From: Casuarina equisetifolia
Lineage: Eukaryota > Streptophyta > Magnoliopsida > Fagales > Casuarinaceae
Direction of reading: 5' to 3'
Assembly (NCBI GenBank): GCA_028551475.1
Contig: CM052357.1
Span: 3,658,001 to 3,722,000, forward strand
Length of the DNA: 64,000 nt
Shown here: positions 46,071 to 57,785 of the stretch, one piece after another
Layout: the number at the start of each line of letters is the position of its first letter
Numbering within the stretch: the stretch's first letter is position 1
The notes under the pieces: generated by a model
What the model saw: only the letters and a program-made list of their open reading frames with translations
Told to the model about the DNA's origin: nothing
Database searches by the model: none
Translations under genes and position numbers: made by a program

Positions 46071-47288
46071 ATGCAAAGGGTACGGTTGTCTTCCCAACAG
46101 GTGCCTGTACACAAGCTGGGGGATTCCCAAATGACTTTATCCCCAAAATTTAGATTAGCAGTTATGCAATCTTCTTTGTTAGGTCATGCAACAGATTTGG
46201 AGTTAACACTCAGGGGAGAATCCCTCATTCCCGGCCTTCCAGATGATGTTGCGCTTAACTGTCTTCTTCGGCTCCCAGTCCAGAGCCATGCATCGTGCAA
46301 AGCTGTCTGCAAGCGGTGGCATCTGCTGCTCGGTAGTAAAGAGCGATTTTTCACCCGAAGAAAGGAATTGGGATTTAAAGACCCTTGGCTTTTTGTCTTT
46401 GCTTTCCACAAGTGCACTGGAAAGATTCAGTGGCAGGTTCTTGACCTTACTTACTTCTCTTGGCATACAATCCCCGCAATGCCTTGCAGGGACAAGGTTT
46501 GTCCCCATGGATTTAGGTGTGTTTCAATTCCTCACGAAGGAACCCTCTTTGTTTGTGGAGGCATGGTTTCTGATGTAGATTGCCCCCTCGACTTGGTTGT
46601 GAAGTACGAGGTGCAGAAGAATCGTTGGACGGTGATGAATCAGATGATCACTGCGAGGTCATTTTTTGCTAGTGGGGTGATAGATGGGATGATTTATGTA
46701 GCTGGAGGAAATAGTCAAGATCTTTTTGAGCTTGACTCAGCTGAGGTTATGGATCCTGTAAAGGGCAGTTGGTGTCCCATTGCAAGCATGGGAGCAAATA
46801 TGGCCTCCTATGATGCAGCAGTTCTGAATGGGAAACTTCTGGTGACAGAAGGCTGGTTATGGCCATTCTATGTCTCTCCTAGGGGTCAGGTTTATGACCC
46901 TAGAACAAATAATTGGGAGAGTATGTCAGTTGGCTTGAGAGAAGGCTGGACAGGTTCAAGTGTGGTGGTTTATGGGCATTTGTTTGTGGTTTCAGAGCTT
47001 GAAAGAATGAAGCTTAAGGTTTATGATGCAGATACTGATTCCTGGGAAGCGATAGAAGGCCCTCCTTTACCAGAACAAATATGCAAACCTTTTGCTGTTA
47101 ATTCCTGTTATTGCAGAATCTTTGTTGTTGGTCGGAACCTTCATGTTGCTGTGGGTAATATCTCAAGGCTCCCCAAAAAAGGATCTTGTGATAAAAAGTG
47201 GAGTTTTTTCGTTCAGTGGCAGGTTGTGGACGCACCTGAAAGTCTCTCTGATTTGACACCATCAAGCTCTCAGGTTCTGTTTGCATAG
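46071..47288 (+). CDS. F-box/kelch-repeat protein (At1g30090 type)
   Basis: An intronless 405-aa protein. F-box proteins are the substrate receptors of SCF ubiquitin ligases: the F-box binds SKP1/ASK and the kelch propeller binds the target. Seen: an F-box at about 52-96 (LIPGLPDDVALNCLLRLPV, then CKAVCKRWHLLL), and kelch-type blades from about 155 to 360, with Gly-Gly doublets at VCGG (163-164) and VAGG (212-213) and Tyr...Trp pairs such as VYDPRTNNWESM and VYDADTDSWEAI. The N-terminal MQRVR and the C-terminal SSSQVLFA are characteristic of this orthologue group, from memory of Arabidopsis At1g30090. I chose the ATG at 46071 because the group begins with MQRVR; the frame is open back to 45966 (35 more residues), probably leader sequence. 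The degradation target is unknown. There is no sign of damage. Confidence 0.92.
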   Translation: MQRVRLSSQQVPVHKLGDSQMTLSPKFRLAVMQSSLLGHATDLELTLRGESLIPGLPDDVALNCLLRLPVQSHASCKAVCKRWHLLLGSKERFFTRRKELGFKDPWLFVFAFHKCTGKIQWQVLDLTYFSWHTIPAMPCRDKVCPHGFRCVSIPHEGTLFVCGGMVSDVDCPLDLVVKYEVQKNRWTVMNQMITARSFFASGVIDGMIYVAGGNSQDLFELDSAEVMDPVKGSWCPIASMGANMASYDAAVLNGKLLVTEGWLWPFYVSPRGQVYDPRTNNWESMSVGLREGWTGSSVVVYGHLFVVSELERMKLKVYDADTDSWEAIEGPPLPEQICKPFAVNSCYCRIFVVGRNLHVAVGNISRLPKKGSCDKKWSFFVQWQVVDAPESLSDLTPSSSQVLFA

Positions 47289-48835
47289 CTTTTCAATTTT
47301 CTTTGGTGTATGTATAATGTTAAATAAGTGTATTTAGAGGAAATTAGAAGCTGTAGAGAGGAAAATGACTGATCAAGAGGCTCTCGAATAGATATTAGAA
47401 TCAATGTATCAACTATATGGTTTGAACTGTGTTCTTTTCCACAACTTTGACTATGATTGTTCTGTGCTCGCTGTGATTGAAATGCCATGAAGCCATCTGT
47501 CTTACTACTTTGATTACTGAATTGGAATAATAATGCTAATTTGATGCCAAAAATAGTGCAGAAGTGTGCTGGAATTGGGGCTTTGTTAACAATTGTTAAG
47601 AAACTCATTTTTGCTTCAGAACCAGCTTATAAGAAAAGGGACATATATTTTTATTTTAAAGCAAATATCAGGATAAAATTTACAAAAGGTATGGTACACA
47701 TCGTCTTCAATATATCTCCCTGTCTCAGGTGTAAAGAAAGACCTCTATAAAAGTTTTTATCCATGAACGGAGGGGTGTTGCAGTTGAATTTAAATTAATA
47801 TATCAACTTTAAAATTTTATTTCTTCATTAAAACTGACTTGTAAAGAAGGGAATATCTTTTTGTTTTAAAAATAATACCAGAATAAGAATTAAAAAAATA
47901 TAAAATACAGACCGTGATGACATTTATATTGACTGAAATACCTGCTTTAACATGTTAAACATAGGATCCTGGACTTTTTTCTCAGAGTTTCACTAGTTGA
48001 AGAATGATCAATGCTGTCAGAGTCTCTGATGTTATATCTCATGATACTTCTTGACAATGGTCAACACTATCAGATTTAGGTGGTCAAGCTATTCACATTT
48101 CAATGTCTGATCGGTAGACAGCACTTTCTAACAGTTGTATATCACATAAGCACTGACTTTGAAAGCCTCAGCCGCCGTTACATTGATTTGCCACTGAAGG
48201 TGGGAAGGAGAGTTGTATTTACTTTTCTTCTCCATACTTACTATGACACCCAGGTCTTTCGTTTTCAATGTTTAACATGTAAACCACATATCCAAAAGAA
48301 GCTTCCGGGAATCAGCATTTCAATTTTGGGAACCCAAGATTTATAAGACAACCAATCCTACCGTAGATGTGTAACTTCTATAAATTCCACAGAAATAATT
48401 CGTTAGTTTCCTATAAAGATGTTTCGTTGCCATCCCTCTTGCCACCAATTTGATTACTACAAACTGCTTTTCCGAACTTTTTTATTTTTCATGCTCACAC
48501 ACTCACTTAAGCATATTTTTTTTGTTTTACAATTCTTGACTTCATTAAGCTAAGGGGCACATCCCCTCACTTAAGTACCCTAGGAATGTCAAATCCAGGC
48601 GTAAAAGATTTCAAGTAATATTTATTTATTATTGAACTAGGCACTTGATAACAACTTTATATATATATATAACTCAGAGTCCATGCAAGAACTAAGAAAA
48701 AGAAGATTAGGAATAGAAAAAAGTGTTTGTAATAAAGTTTAATAGTTAGAAGGAAAAAGACAATTTATTTATTTATAAAGAATCTAAAACATGTTTATTT
48801 ATAAAAGAAGACATTTCAATGTTTACTTACACTTA
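47289..48835. other. 3' flank of the F-box gene and intergenic DNA
   Basis: The first few hundred bases should be 3' UTR. Further on, two similar AT-rich passages (about 47630-47700 and 47840-47900, sharing gggaatat-tttt-tttaaa and caggataa-like words) look like a small diverged duplication. The plus frame 48080-48346 (88 codons) is unrecognised. Confidence 0.4.
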
Positions 48836-49056
48836 CAACTACTATGACATAAAATTTTGGGTATTGTGAATAATAATATAAGCGAGGTCTTGTACCTAAA
48901 TCCTGAATATGAACATGATCTTATGGTTTCGAGTCATGTTAAAACATGTTTGTGAGAATGTGGATAATCTTTTCACACAAAAGATTTTATAGCAGATGAT
49001 AAATAATGTAAGACATTTCAACAATGACGTGGGCACAATTATTAACAAGGATCACT

Positions 49057-49371
49057 TCAACCAACTTGAAATCGTGGGGAAGATTTTGTCCAACAATGTG
49101 TAGTAATTTTGCCATAACCAGCCTGCAAAGCTAGTGGGAATCGCTTTAAAAGTACTTCATGTGAATGCATTTCAAGCGCGTTTCGAGAAAAGTGACAGGC
49201 AACAGATGCCTCACGTTCAACAGGAACTCCATGAAGAATCAAGCATGGGAAACCAATCTTTTCTTTAGCTTCAGTTTTACTTGCAATATGACGCCTATCC
49301 TTTGTAGCTTTACTGTATATGTTTTTCAACCAACATCCTTTCGCTCTACGTAGATTCCACTTTAGGTCCAT
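49057..49371 (-). other. Unrecognised 104-codon frame in duplication unit 1
   Basis: On the minus strand this frame begins MDLKWNLRRAKGCWLKN and includes GFPCLILHGVPVE and a SRNALEMHSHEV segment. The matching stretch in unit 2 (about 54355-54040) keeps most of the residues but has a stop where this copy has DRRH, plus a small deletion after VPVE and a second stop near ITTHC. I recognise no family. It may be the relic of an exon or retrocopy that predates the duplication. Confidence 0.25.
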
Positions 49372-51847
49372 GATTTTAGGTGCCCGCCTCCTTTAGCATC
49401 ACTGTCAATGGTGAACACTATCACAACAGACGGGACCACGCAGTTGGGTTCTTCAACATTGGTAACTAGTCTTTACAGCACACGTTAAGTCCTACAAGTG
49501 ACTTTAGCTTTCGCTTGGTCCCTGCTAGTTGTTAGTCACCCACTGCACCACTAACATCATTCTCAATCACTTCTTAGCTTTCCAGCCATTGGCAGAGATG
49601 ACCAATGCATTCCATTAAGAAGCAGACAACCTATAACCAGTGAAAAATTCATCACACTTTCATCACAACACAATCAGCCGTCCACTTTTTGAAATTGGAT
49701 ATCGTGAACTGTCCTATATAGCCTAAATTTTACTTGGTAAGCTTTTACTATGATATAGGTTTGAGAACCCTTCCCGTGCATGAAGCATGTAACATGAGTT
49801 AGGAGAGCATTTTTATATTTAAGCACTGTCCAAAGATATAAAATATAAGACTTTTGTGTTTAATACTCCCATGTACACTAAACATGTTTTAGGTTAACAA
49901 TTAAATAGGACAAAATAGATACTCTTTGCATACCAAACATATTTTAAAAGTTTAAAGTTGAATGAAAACTATAATCATTGCCTCCAACAAGATGGTTGCT
50001 TGTATAAGTTAAACCTCTTAACTACTATTGGGTTATAGTATGTTCTGCGGGATGAGAATCTTCTTTAGTGAAAGAAACGTTAGTTCCAAACTTTAATTCC
50101 TTTGCTTTACAATTGTGAATCTGCATTATTCCTAATACTTTCCTTTCAACACACAATCTGCTTAGCCACTTTAGTCAGATTTGAACCTAAATTAGAAAAT
50201 GAAAGCAGGACCACAAGGAATTACTTTTGGGGCACTTCCTTGATAAAAAGGAGGTAAGCTTACTTTAAAAGAAAAGATGCCACTTGCACTCTTGAATGTC
50301 TCATAAAGAACTTGGTTTTAAAAGGTATTTGGTTTCCCGCTACGACCCAATATCCCAGCTCCATTATTTGTATCATGGGTTCCAATCATAATGGCAACAA
50401 AGTTCTACTAAACTAGTGGCTAAATCTATTGAAAATTGTTAGAAATTTTTAACATAATTCCTCGGCAAGTAATATTAGAGCCAAATTGTAACTTAACTCA
50501 TTGGAATCAATTTAGTAGACTTGACCCAATGATGTTTGCAACTACTATCTCCTAATGTGAGGTAAACAATGGATCTAACTCACATTAAGAGCAACATAGA
50601 TTTGGATAGGAGAAAATGTAACAAACTTCATTCTCCTACACTGAAATGCAAATTGACAATATAAGAGAACTTAATTACTATTTATATTGGCTTACCCTTT
50701 TGAGATGACACCACACCCATAACAAAAATTATATATGTTTTTTTATATCTTGTCATAATATTTTTACATGTATAAGAAGTTATCAATCTTACGAGCTAGT
50801 TATAAGAAAGATATTTGTCATGTTGCACTTACCAAAAAAAAAAAAAATCTGCACTTAGCAATGTCCAATGGCTAGGTATTGAAGATGGTGTATGTCGTTT
50901 AAACTTTTATACATATAAAAGGCCATTATCATTTTTACAAGTCAATTTTAAGAAAAATATAAACTTTCTTATATAATACTAAAATTTATATTCATGTGTA
51001 GTACTCTTTACTTATAAAAAGAGAATTTTTTCACAATGTTCCAACACTTAAGCATGGAATAAAAGAAGTGATAATAAAAATCTTCCATTTATCAATAAGG
51101 AAAGCCTTATTTATTCTGTTTGCTATTTTGCTTAATAAAATTTTGTAAAAGATAATCTTTCAATATTAATTTTTTTTTTTACAAAAACAAGACATTAAAT
51201 CCATTTAGTTAGAAACAAGTGTTTGAAAAGAAAATGTACAAGGAAAAGTTATAAGGTTGAAGAAAAAAAGAGAAAACTTGTTGCCTACTAAATATTGATG
51301 ATTTATAAAGTACAGAACATCTTATTTATATAAAAAAAAGTTACATTCATTATAAACTATTACAAAGAAAGAATAATTCTTGAGTTTTCTTTAGTCTTTT
51401 TATTTTTATTTTTTATAAAAGTCTGTTTCTACTTTTACACAAAGAATTCTCACACAAGATGCTTTAATTATTTACAAAAGGATCATAATACCTATCACTT
51501 TTATAATAATATCTTAAACTCAACAATGACTTAGCAAATAAATAATTTACATTTCAAACTACATTAATTATGATCTTAAATTATCATATTTATCTAAGTA
51601 TTATTCGTACCCAATATATGAATATTGGTTATTATTTATAATTCTTGTAATATTTTATTGAATAAAGAATTTAAAATTTAAGCTATCTTTTTATACTCAG
51701 ACTTTGTTGGTAGCTTTATCATAATTTCTCGGATCGTTTTGCCCCCACCATTACTTCAGGAACAAATTTCGGCAGAAAAGTGACCGTGTAGATCACGTCG
51801 CCGGAAAGAGAAGGGAAGGTCGTCGGAGGAATTCCGGAGAGCGAGCG

Positions 51848-52084
51848 ATGGGGGCGATAACGGCTGCGGTGATTGCAATAGCAGGGGTGGTGCTGGGCTG
51901 GATCACCATCGAGATCGCCTGCAAGCCCTGCCTGGAACAGGGCCGCAACGCCATTGACCGCTCTCTCAACCCTGACTACGACCCCGACGACGACATTCGT
52001 GCGCCCCTCGCCCCCGCTTCAGATCCCATTCAGACGCTCCCCGATGCTTCATCAGCCTCGTCTGTTCCCGTCAAGGCCGTCTGA
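51848..52084 (+). CDS. OEP7-like chloroplast outer-envelope protein
   Basis: A 78-aa protein. Residues 4-22 form one hydrophobic segment (ITAAVIAIAGVVLGWITIE), followed by IACKPCLEQGR, an acidic DYDPDDD patch and an Ala/Pro/Ser-rich tail. The combination LGW.(T/A)IEIA.KP.L directly after the single N-terminal membrane segment is typical of plant OEP7, a signal-anchored protein with its N-terminus facing the intermembrane space and its C-terminus in the cytosol; family size is about 60-80 aa. OEP7 is used as a model cargo for outer-envelope targeting through AKR2; its own activity is unclear. The ATG follows a GC-rich leader (about 51720-51847) that is also conserved in the diverged copy at 56428. 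I am fairly sure of the family, less of the exact member. Confidence 0.78.
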   Translation: MGAITAAVIAIAGVVLGWITIEIACKPCLEQGRNAIDRSLNPDYDPDDDIRAPLAPASDPIQTLPDASSASSVPVKAV

Positions 52085-53785
52085 TCGGGAACGCCGTGGC
52101 ATCGCGCAACTCATCGGCGCTCTTCGTCTCTGGTATTTTCCAACCCGCCACCGTACAGTTTAAAGGAAAGGAAAAGGAAAAGGTTTCCTTGGATTTGCGT
52201 ATGATTCTTGTGAGTTCGGGACTTTGGTGTGACTGACATAATTGTGTGACTTTTGTTATTTTGAGATTGGATCAGAGATTGCTGCTGTCATTTTCATTGT
52301 TTAATAACTTGTATGATAGTTATTGAGTTTGATTCTAAAGGAAGCTTAAATTTTTTCTGCAAACTTTGTTACTAAGGTTTTACATACCTATAACATGGAG
52401 AGACCGTTATATGGTGTTAAAACCCGAGCACTTAAGTTATATGTTTTCAGAGCACGTGGTAGATCAGACGATTTGAATCTTTGGCCAAGTATGTGGAAAG
52501 CATAATAAAGGACATGTTATTTCTAAGTAATAGAGATATGGCTTATATGTGATCAATTTTGTTCAAACTGTGAAGAGGTCAAGTTCGTATGAATGGTTCT
52601 CACAAGGGAGTGTACTTGTACGACATAATTGGTATGAGTATAGAGGTTCAAGCTTTCTAGTAAAAATTGTAACTTTTCATGTTATACAAATTTGTCATCT
52701 GGAGATAGTTGTTCTTTAAAATTTGCACTAACGTCAACTTACTCAGCCCTCCAATTCTTTATATAGCTTTTAACTTTTAGGTTGGTATAGTGAGATAGAT
52801 TGGACATAGTCCTGAAAGAAATGGGAGGTTTTTGATTCTGAGTATGATGAGTTGAAGTAAAACTAAGGAAGAGGATATGTGAGGCCAAGATGTAGGGCGA
52901 GGAGAGATCATCAGACTTTGTGTACTTAAAAGATTGGTTATACTTGGGAAAAATTACTGAGCATTGGGTTTTCAGAGATTTTATGGTTATTCCATGAAAG
53001 TGGAAAGAGTAAGCTGATTTTGAAACTACTGATCCCCCTGTCCTTTCATGCCCACTGTGCCATGTGACATACTGCTGTTCTGAGAAGACATATACTTTCC
53101 AGAATGAAATTGATCGTATGTGCTGGGGCATAATAGGTTTGATCGTGTGCCTGTACCTGCATTGGTGAGAGAGTTTTATCAACTGTGCCGCAGGGTTGCT
53201 TAATTCATTCTGCTGTGAGGTTAAGCTTAAGATCTTTATTTTCTATCACTATTGCGACTGGCAAGGTATCTACTAGTTACAGTTGAGTGCAATGATCAAG
53301 ATAGTGGTGTTTTCAGGACTAAAGAGCTCTCGACATTGACTAAAACCACTTAAATATTTTGACAGGGTTTCGTGTTGCTCTTTTTTCTGTATTCAATTTG
53401 CTAATCCTGATGACCATCTTACCCATAACCATGCACTGTAGTTCACAAAGGCATGACAAAACTGCAGCTCAGTACTTAAAACTGCTACACCACGGGGCTG
53501 CATTGACTTCCAATTGCAAGTTCAGGAAAATTCAATGTTGTATTTCAGTGGAAGTATACGCTTCAGCTTCGCTAAGAAGGCAATGAAATCATCATAATAA
53601 ACAAGGAAATATCTTGAGGCAACCCATCCTTCCTTGAGTAGTTCAATCATACTTCTAGAGGAAATGTGTTAAATATGTTTAATCTTTAATCTATAGCACC
53701 TTTAGATTTAATCTCCTGTTTGTGGGAGCATGTGTGAAAGAGGAACTGGCACAAAGTTGGCCTAGAATAAAAAAATGTAGGGCCT
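52085..53785. other. 3' flank of the OEP7-like gene in unit 1
   Basis: Conserved with 56630-58925 in unit 2. The first part, from 'cgtacagtttaaagg', may be 3' UTR. A minus frame of 147 codons (52739-53182) is partly preserved in unit 2 (57933-58328), sharing TQCSVIFPKYNQSFKYTKS, but I recognise no domain and its N-terminal part is frameshifted between the copies. A plus frame at 53359-53586 is unrecognised. Confidence 0.35.
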
Positions 53786-55734
53786 AATGCAGCATGAAAC
53801 GTATACTTCATATCCACTTACATCACATAAAATTGTGGGTATTGTGAATAATAATATAAGGGAGGCCTTTTACCTAAATCCTAAACATGAACATGACCTT
53901 ATGGTCTTGAATCATGTTAAAAAGCTCTTCTTCTTAAAATGGGTTCGTGAGAATGTGGAGAATCTTTTCATACATGGAAGATTTTATAGCAAATTATAAG
54001 TAATATAAGACATTCCAACCAGGATGTGGGCACAATTATTAACAATGATCACTTCAACCACCTTGAAATCGTGGGGAAGATTTTGTCAACAATGTGTAGT
54101 AATTTCGCCATAACCAGCCTGCGAAACTAGTGAGAATCGGTTTACAAGTACTTCATGTGAATGCATTTCAAGCGCGTTTCGAGAAAAGTGACTAGGCAAC
54201 TCAACGGGAACTCCATGGAGAATCAAACATGGGAAACCAATCTTTTCTTTAGCTTCAGCTTTACTTGCATTATGCTACCTATCCTTTGTAGCTTTACTGT
54301 ATATGTTTTTCAACCAACAGCCTTTCGCTCTATGTAGATTCCACTTTAGGTCCATGATTTTAGGTGTTCGTCTCCTTTAGCATCACTGTCAATGGTGACC
54401 ACTATCACCACAAACGGGACCATGGAGTTGGGTTTTTCAACATCAGTAATTGGTCTTTACAGCATACGTTACGTCCTACAAGTGCCTTTAGCTTTCGCTT
54501 GGTCCATGCTAGTTGTTTGTCACCCACTGCATCATTAACATCATTCTCAACCACTTCTTAGCTTTCCATCCATTTGCAGAGATGACCAGTGCATTCCATT
54601 AAGAAGCAGACAACCTATAACCAATCAAAAATTTCATCACAACACAATCAGCCTTCCACTTTCGAAATCGGATATTGTGAATTGTCCTATATAGCCTAAA
54701 TTTTACTTGGTAAGCTTTTACTATGATATAGGTTTGAGAACCCCTCCCGTGGAAGAAGCATGAACCTGAGTTAGGAAAGCATTTTTATATTCCAGCATTA
54801 TCCAAGGATATAAAATATAAGACTTTCGTATTTAATACTCCCATGTATACTAAACATGCTTGGGCTTAAGATTGAACAAGACATAATAGATATTTTTTAC
54901 ATATCAAACATATTTTAAGAGTTTAAAGTAGAATCAAAACTATAATTATTGTCTCCAACAAGATGGTTGCTTGTGTCAGTTAAACCTTTTAACTACTCTT
55001 TTCTTTTAATTGAGTTATAGTGTGTTATGTGGGGGTGGGAATCTTTTTTAGTGAAGGAAAAGTTGGTTCCAAACTTTAATTTCTTTGCTTTACAATTGGG
55101 AATCTACATTATTCCTAATACTTTTCCTTCAAGGCACAATCGGCTTAGTCACTTTACTAATATTTGAACCTGAATTAGAAAATGAAAGTAGGACCACAAG
55201 GAATCACTTTTGGAGCACTTCCTTGAAAGGAGGAGGTAAGTTTACTTTAAAAGAAAAGATGCCACTTGGACTCTTGAATGTCTCATAAAGAACTTGGTTT
55301 TAAAAGGTATTTGGTTTCCTACTAAGATCCAAAATCCTAACTCCATTATTTGCATCATGGGTTCCAATTATAATGGCAACCAAGTTATGCTAAACCCAAT
55401 GCCTAAATTTATTGAAAATTGTTAGGAATTTTCAACACAATTCCTAAACAAGTGGTATTAGAATTAGATCACAACCTAACTCGTTCAAACTAAAAGGAGT
55501 GATAATAAAAATCTTTTATCTATCAATAAAGAAAACCTATTTATTCTATTTGTTACTTTACTTAATAAAGTTTTGTGAAAGATAATTTTTTTAATATTAT
55601 TTTTTACTTTTTTGACAAATACAAGACACTAAATCCATTTAGTTTGAAACAAGTCTTTTGAAAAGAATTGTACAAGGAAAAGTTATAAGGTTGAAGAGAA
55701 AAAGAGAAAACTTGTTGGCTACTAAAGATTCCTA

Positions 55735-56215
55735 CACGTGTGAGGAATCAAGCATCTCTCACCCCTCAATGGTGCAATTTCGCACCTTCTCTCACGGGCA
55801 AGACTTCTCTCTCCACCGACCGACAACCGCTGCCACCATTAATCCAAATCTGAACAGAAGCGGGAATATAGCAGAAAGATCCGCCGCATTCACTCCCGAG
55901 CGAAGAAGGAAAGAACCAGAACCTATTTCAAAAGTCTCAACAGAAAATCGGAAACTTTCCTAAACGGCCTCCAAGGAATTCCGGCAACTCTGCAACTCAA
56001 GAAATTTTCCGATTCTCGCACAATCTTCTGAATTTAATTTTCCTTCCATGTTTATACAAACAACGTGTCTATATAAAGTGCTAAACTACCGAAGTGAAAT
56101 ATTTCTCTTTGCTCTCATCTTTGTGTCTATCCAAGGTATTCTTAGATTTACAGAAGGATTGAAGAGATTGTTCAATCTCTTTCGTTTTTCAAGTAGATTC
56201 TTAATTCTATCTATT
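55735..56215. other. Unit-2-specific replaced segment
   Basis: Unit 1 has unrelated AT-rich sequence here (about 51295-51605). This segment is GC-richer at first (ctctcacccctcaatgg, ctctccaccgaccgac) and then contains 'ctatataaagtgc' as a TATA-like word. It resembles an LTR or gene-leader fragment, but no partner LTR is in the window. The plus frame 55658-55963 across its start is unrecognised. Confidence 0.5.
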
Positions 56216-56427
56216 CATACCCAATATATGAATATTGGTTATCATTTATAATTCTTGTAATATTCTATTGAATAAAGAATTTTTAAATTTAAGCTAATCA
56301 TAATTTCTCGTATCGTTTTGCCCCCACCATTTACTTCAGGAACAAATTTCAGCAAAATAGCGACCGTGTAGATCAGGTCGCCGGAAAGAGAAAGGAAGGT
56401 CGTCGGTGTAACTCCGGAGAGCCAGTG

Positions 56428-56637
56428 ATGGAGCCGATAATAGTTCTGGTGATTATAGTAGCAGGAGGGACGCTGGTCCGGTTTGCCCTCCGGATCGCCT
56501 CCGATACCTGCCTGGGACATGGCCCCAACGGCATTGACTGCGGCGACGACATTCGTTCGTCCCTCGTCCCCGCTTGCGTTGCTACCTCGCTTATTATAAG
56601 TCACCACCACCACCACCACCACCACCGTACAGTTTAA
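56428..56637 (+). pseudogene. Diverged OEP7-like duplicate with His tract
   Basis: This is the unit-2 counterpart of the gene at 51848, with the same leader and start position. The frame is open for 69 codons. A hydrophobic segment persists (IIVLVIIVAGGTLV), but the diagnostic GW..IEIA.KP motif is lost (VRFALRIASDTCLGHG), part of the acidic patch is deleted in frame, and the frame runs into a (CAC)8 expansion that encodes eight His and ends RTV at a position that is 3' UTR in unit 1. With the core motif gone I lean to a decaying copy. Still, the frame has survived an in-frame deletion without a stop, so an expressed, altered small membrane protein is possible. Confidence 0.6.
56602..56626. 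repeat. (CAC)8 microsatellite inside the duplicate frame
   Basis: Eight CAC repeats where unit 1 has only a short ccgccaccgt sequence. It creates the His tract at the end of the diverged OEP7-like frame. Confidence 0.95.
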
Positions 56638-57106
56638 AGGAAAGGAAAACGAAAAGGCTTCCTTGGATTTGCGTATGATTCTTGTGAGTTCGAGACGTTG
56701 GTGTGACTGACATGAATTGTGTGACTTCTGCTGTTTTGTAATTGGATCAGAGATTGCCGCTCATTTTCATTGTTTTCAAACTTGTATGATAGTTATTGAG
56801 TTTGATTCTAAAGGAAGCTTCAATTTTTTCTGCAAACTTTGTTACTATGGTTTTACATACCTATAACATGGAGAGACCGTTGTATGGTGTTAAAACCCGA
56901 GCACTTAAGTTATATGTTTTTAGAGCACCTGGTAGATCAGACGATTTGAATCTTTGGCCAAGTATGTGGAAAGCATAATAAAGGACATGTTATTTCTAAG
57001 TAATAGAGATATGGCTTATATGCGATCAATTTTGTTGAAATTGTGAAGAGGTCAAGTTCATATGGATGGTTCTCACAAGGGAATGTACTTGTACGACATA
57101 AGTGGT

Positions 57107-57785
57107 ATGTGATGTGAATCTTACGGTGAGCTTGAATGAGCTTTGAATAAAAAAGATGTGTAAATATTGTTTTTTTGGATTTTAGGGTTTTTTGTGAGAA
57201 AGGTGAGTGTTTAGGTAGGGAGAAAAGAATAAAAAAAAATGTAAAAGATAAATGCCAACAAACTCCAAAATGTAAAGGAAGTGTGCCACCACCAATTCCT
57301 AACAAAAACTAAATAAAAGATACAAAAGTTATCACACAATAATGCTCTCTTTGAGTAAGCAGTTAAACATAACCTAGAAGGATCCTGTAAATTAAGAATT
57401 CTTAAAACCTAATTCTAGAATGATCTTAACAAATAAATAATTTCTAAAATTAAAGAAGTCTTAACAAATCTAGATTTTGATAAATAAGAAAATCTTAAAC
57501 AAATAAGAGATCTGATAAATATGAAAACCCATATAAATCAGGAAATTAGACAATTAAAGAAAACCAAACAAAAGGTAATATTTTCAAACAATAAAAAAAA
57601 CTTAAGAAATTAAGGACTCAACAACTATTTAAGAAACTCTCATATTAAAGATTGTAAAGATGTTGTAGAATATTCTTGGATTGCTTTTTCAACTTTGGCC
57701 TTCTTGGACCCATTGGATTACGTTGTGAACTTTTAATTCTTTGATGTTGGAACTCATAATATTAAACCTTAAGTACATCCACATC
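57107..57785. mobile_element. Insertion of about 680 bp unique to unit 2
   Basis: Unit 1 reads straight from ggtatgagtatag into 'ggttcaagctttctagta', while unit 2 carries about 680 bp of AT-rich DNA in between. The left edge starts tgatgtgaatctta and the right edge ends with the reverse complement of tgatgtggatgtactta, a rough inverted terminal similarity. 'agtgg' occurs at both borders. No transposase frame is present. A non-autonomous DNA transposon is my reading; borders are approximate. Confidence 0.5.

Larger units (their letters stand above)
48840..53790. repeat. Tandem duplication, unit 1 (about 4.95 kb)
   Basis: This unit matches 53800-58930 in the same orientation. Matching blocks: 48840-50420 with 53822-55400; 51060-51290 with 55493-55730; 51605-52640 with 56215-57105; 52650-53780 with 57792-58925. 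Identity is high by eye, with many small changes. About 50490-51060 exists only here. It holds the intact OEP7-like gene. The boundaries are estimates from where alignment fades. Confidence 0.9.
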
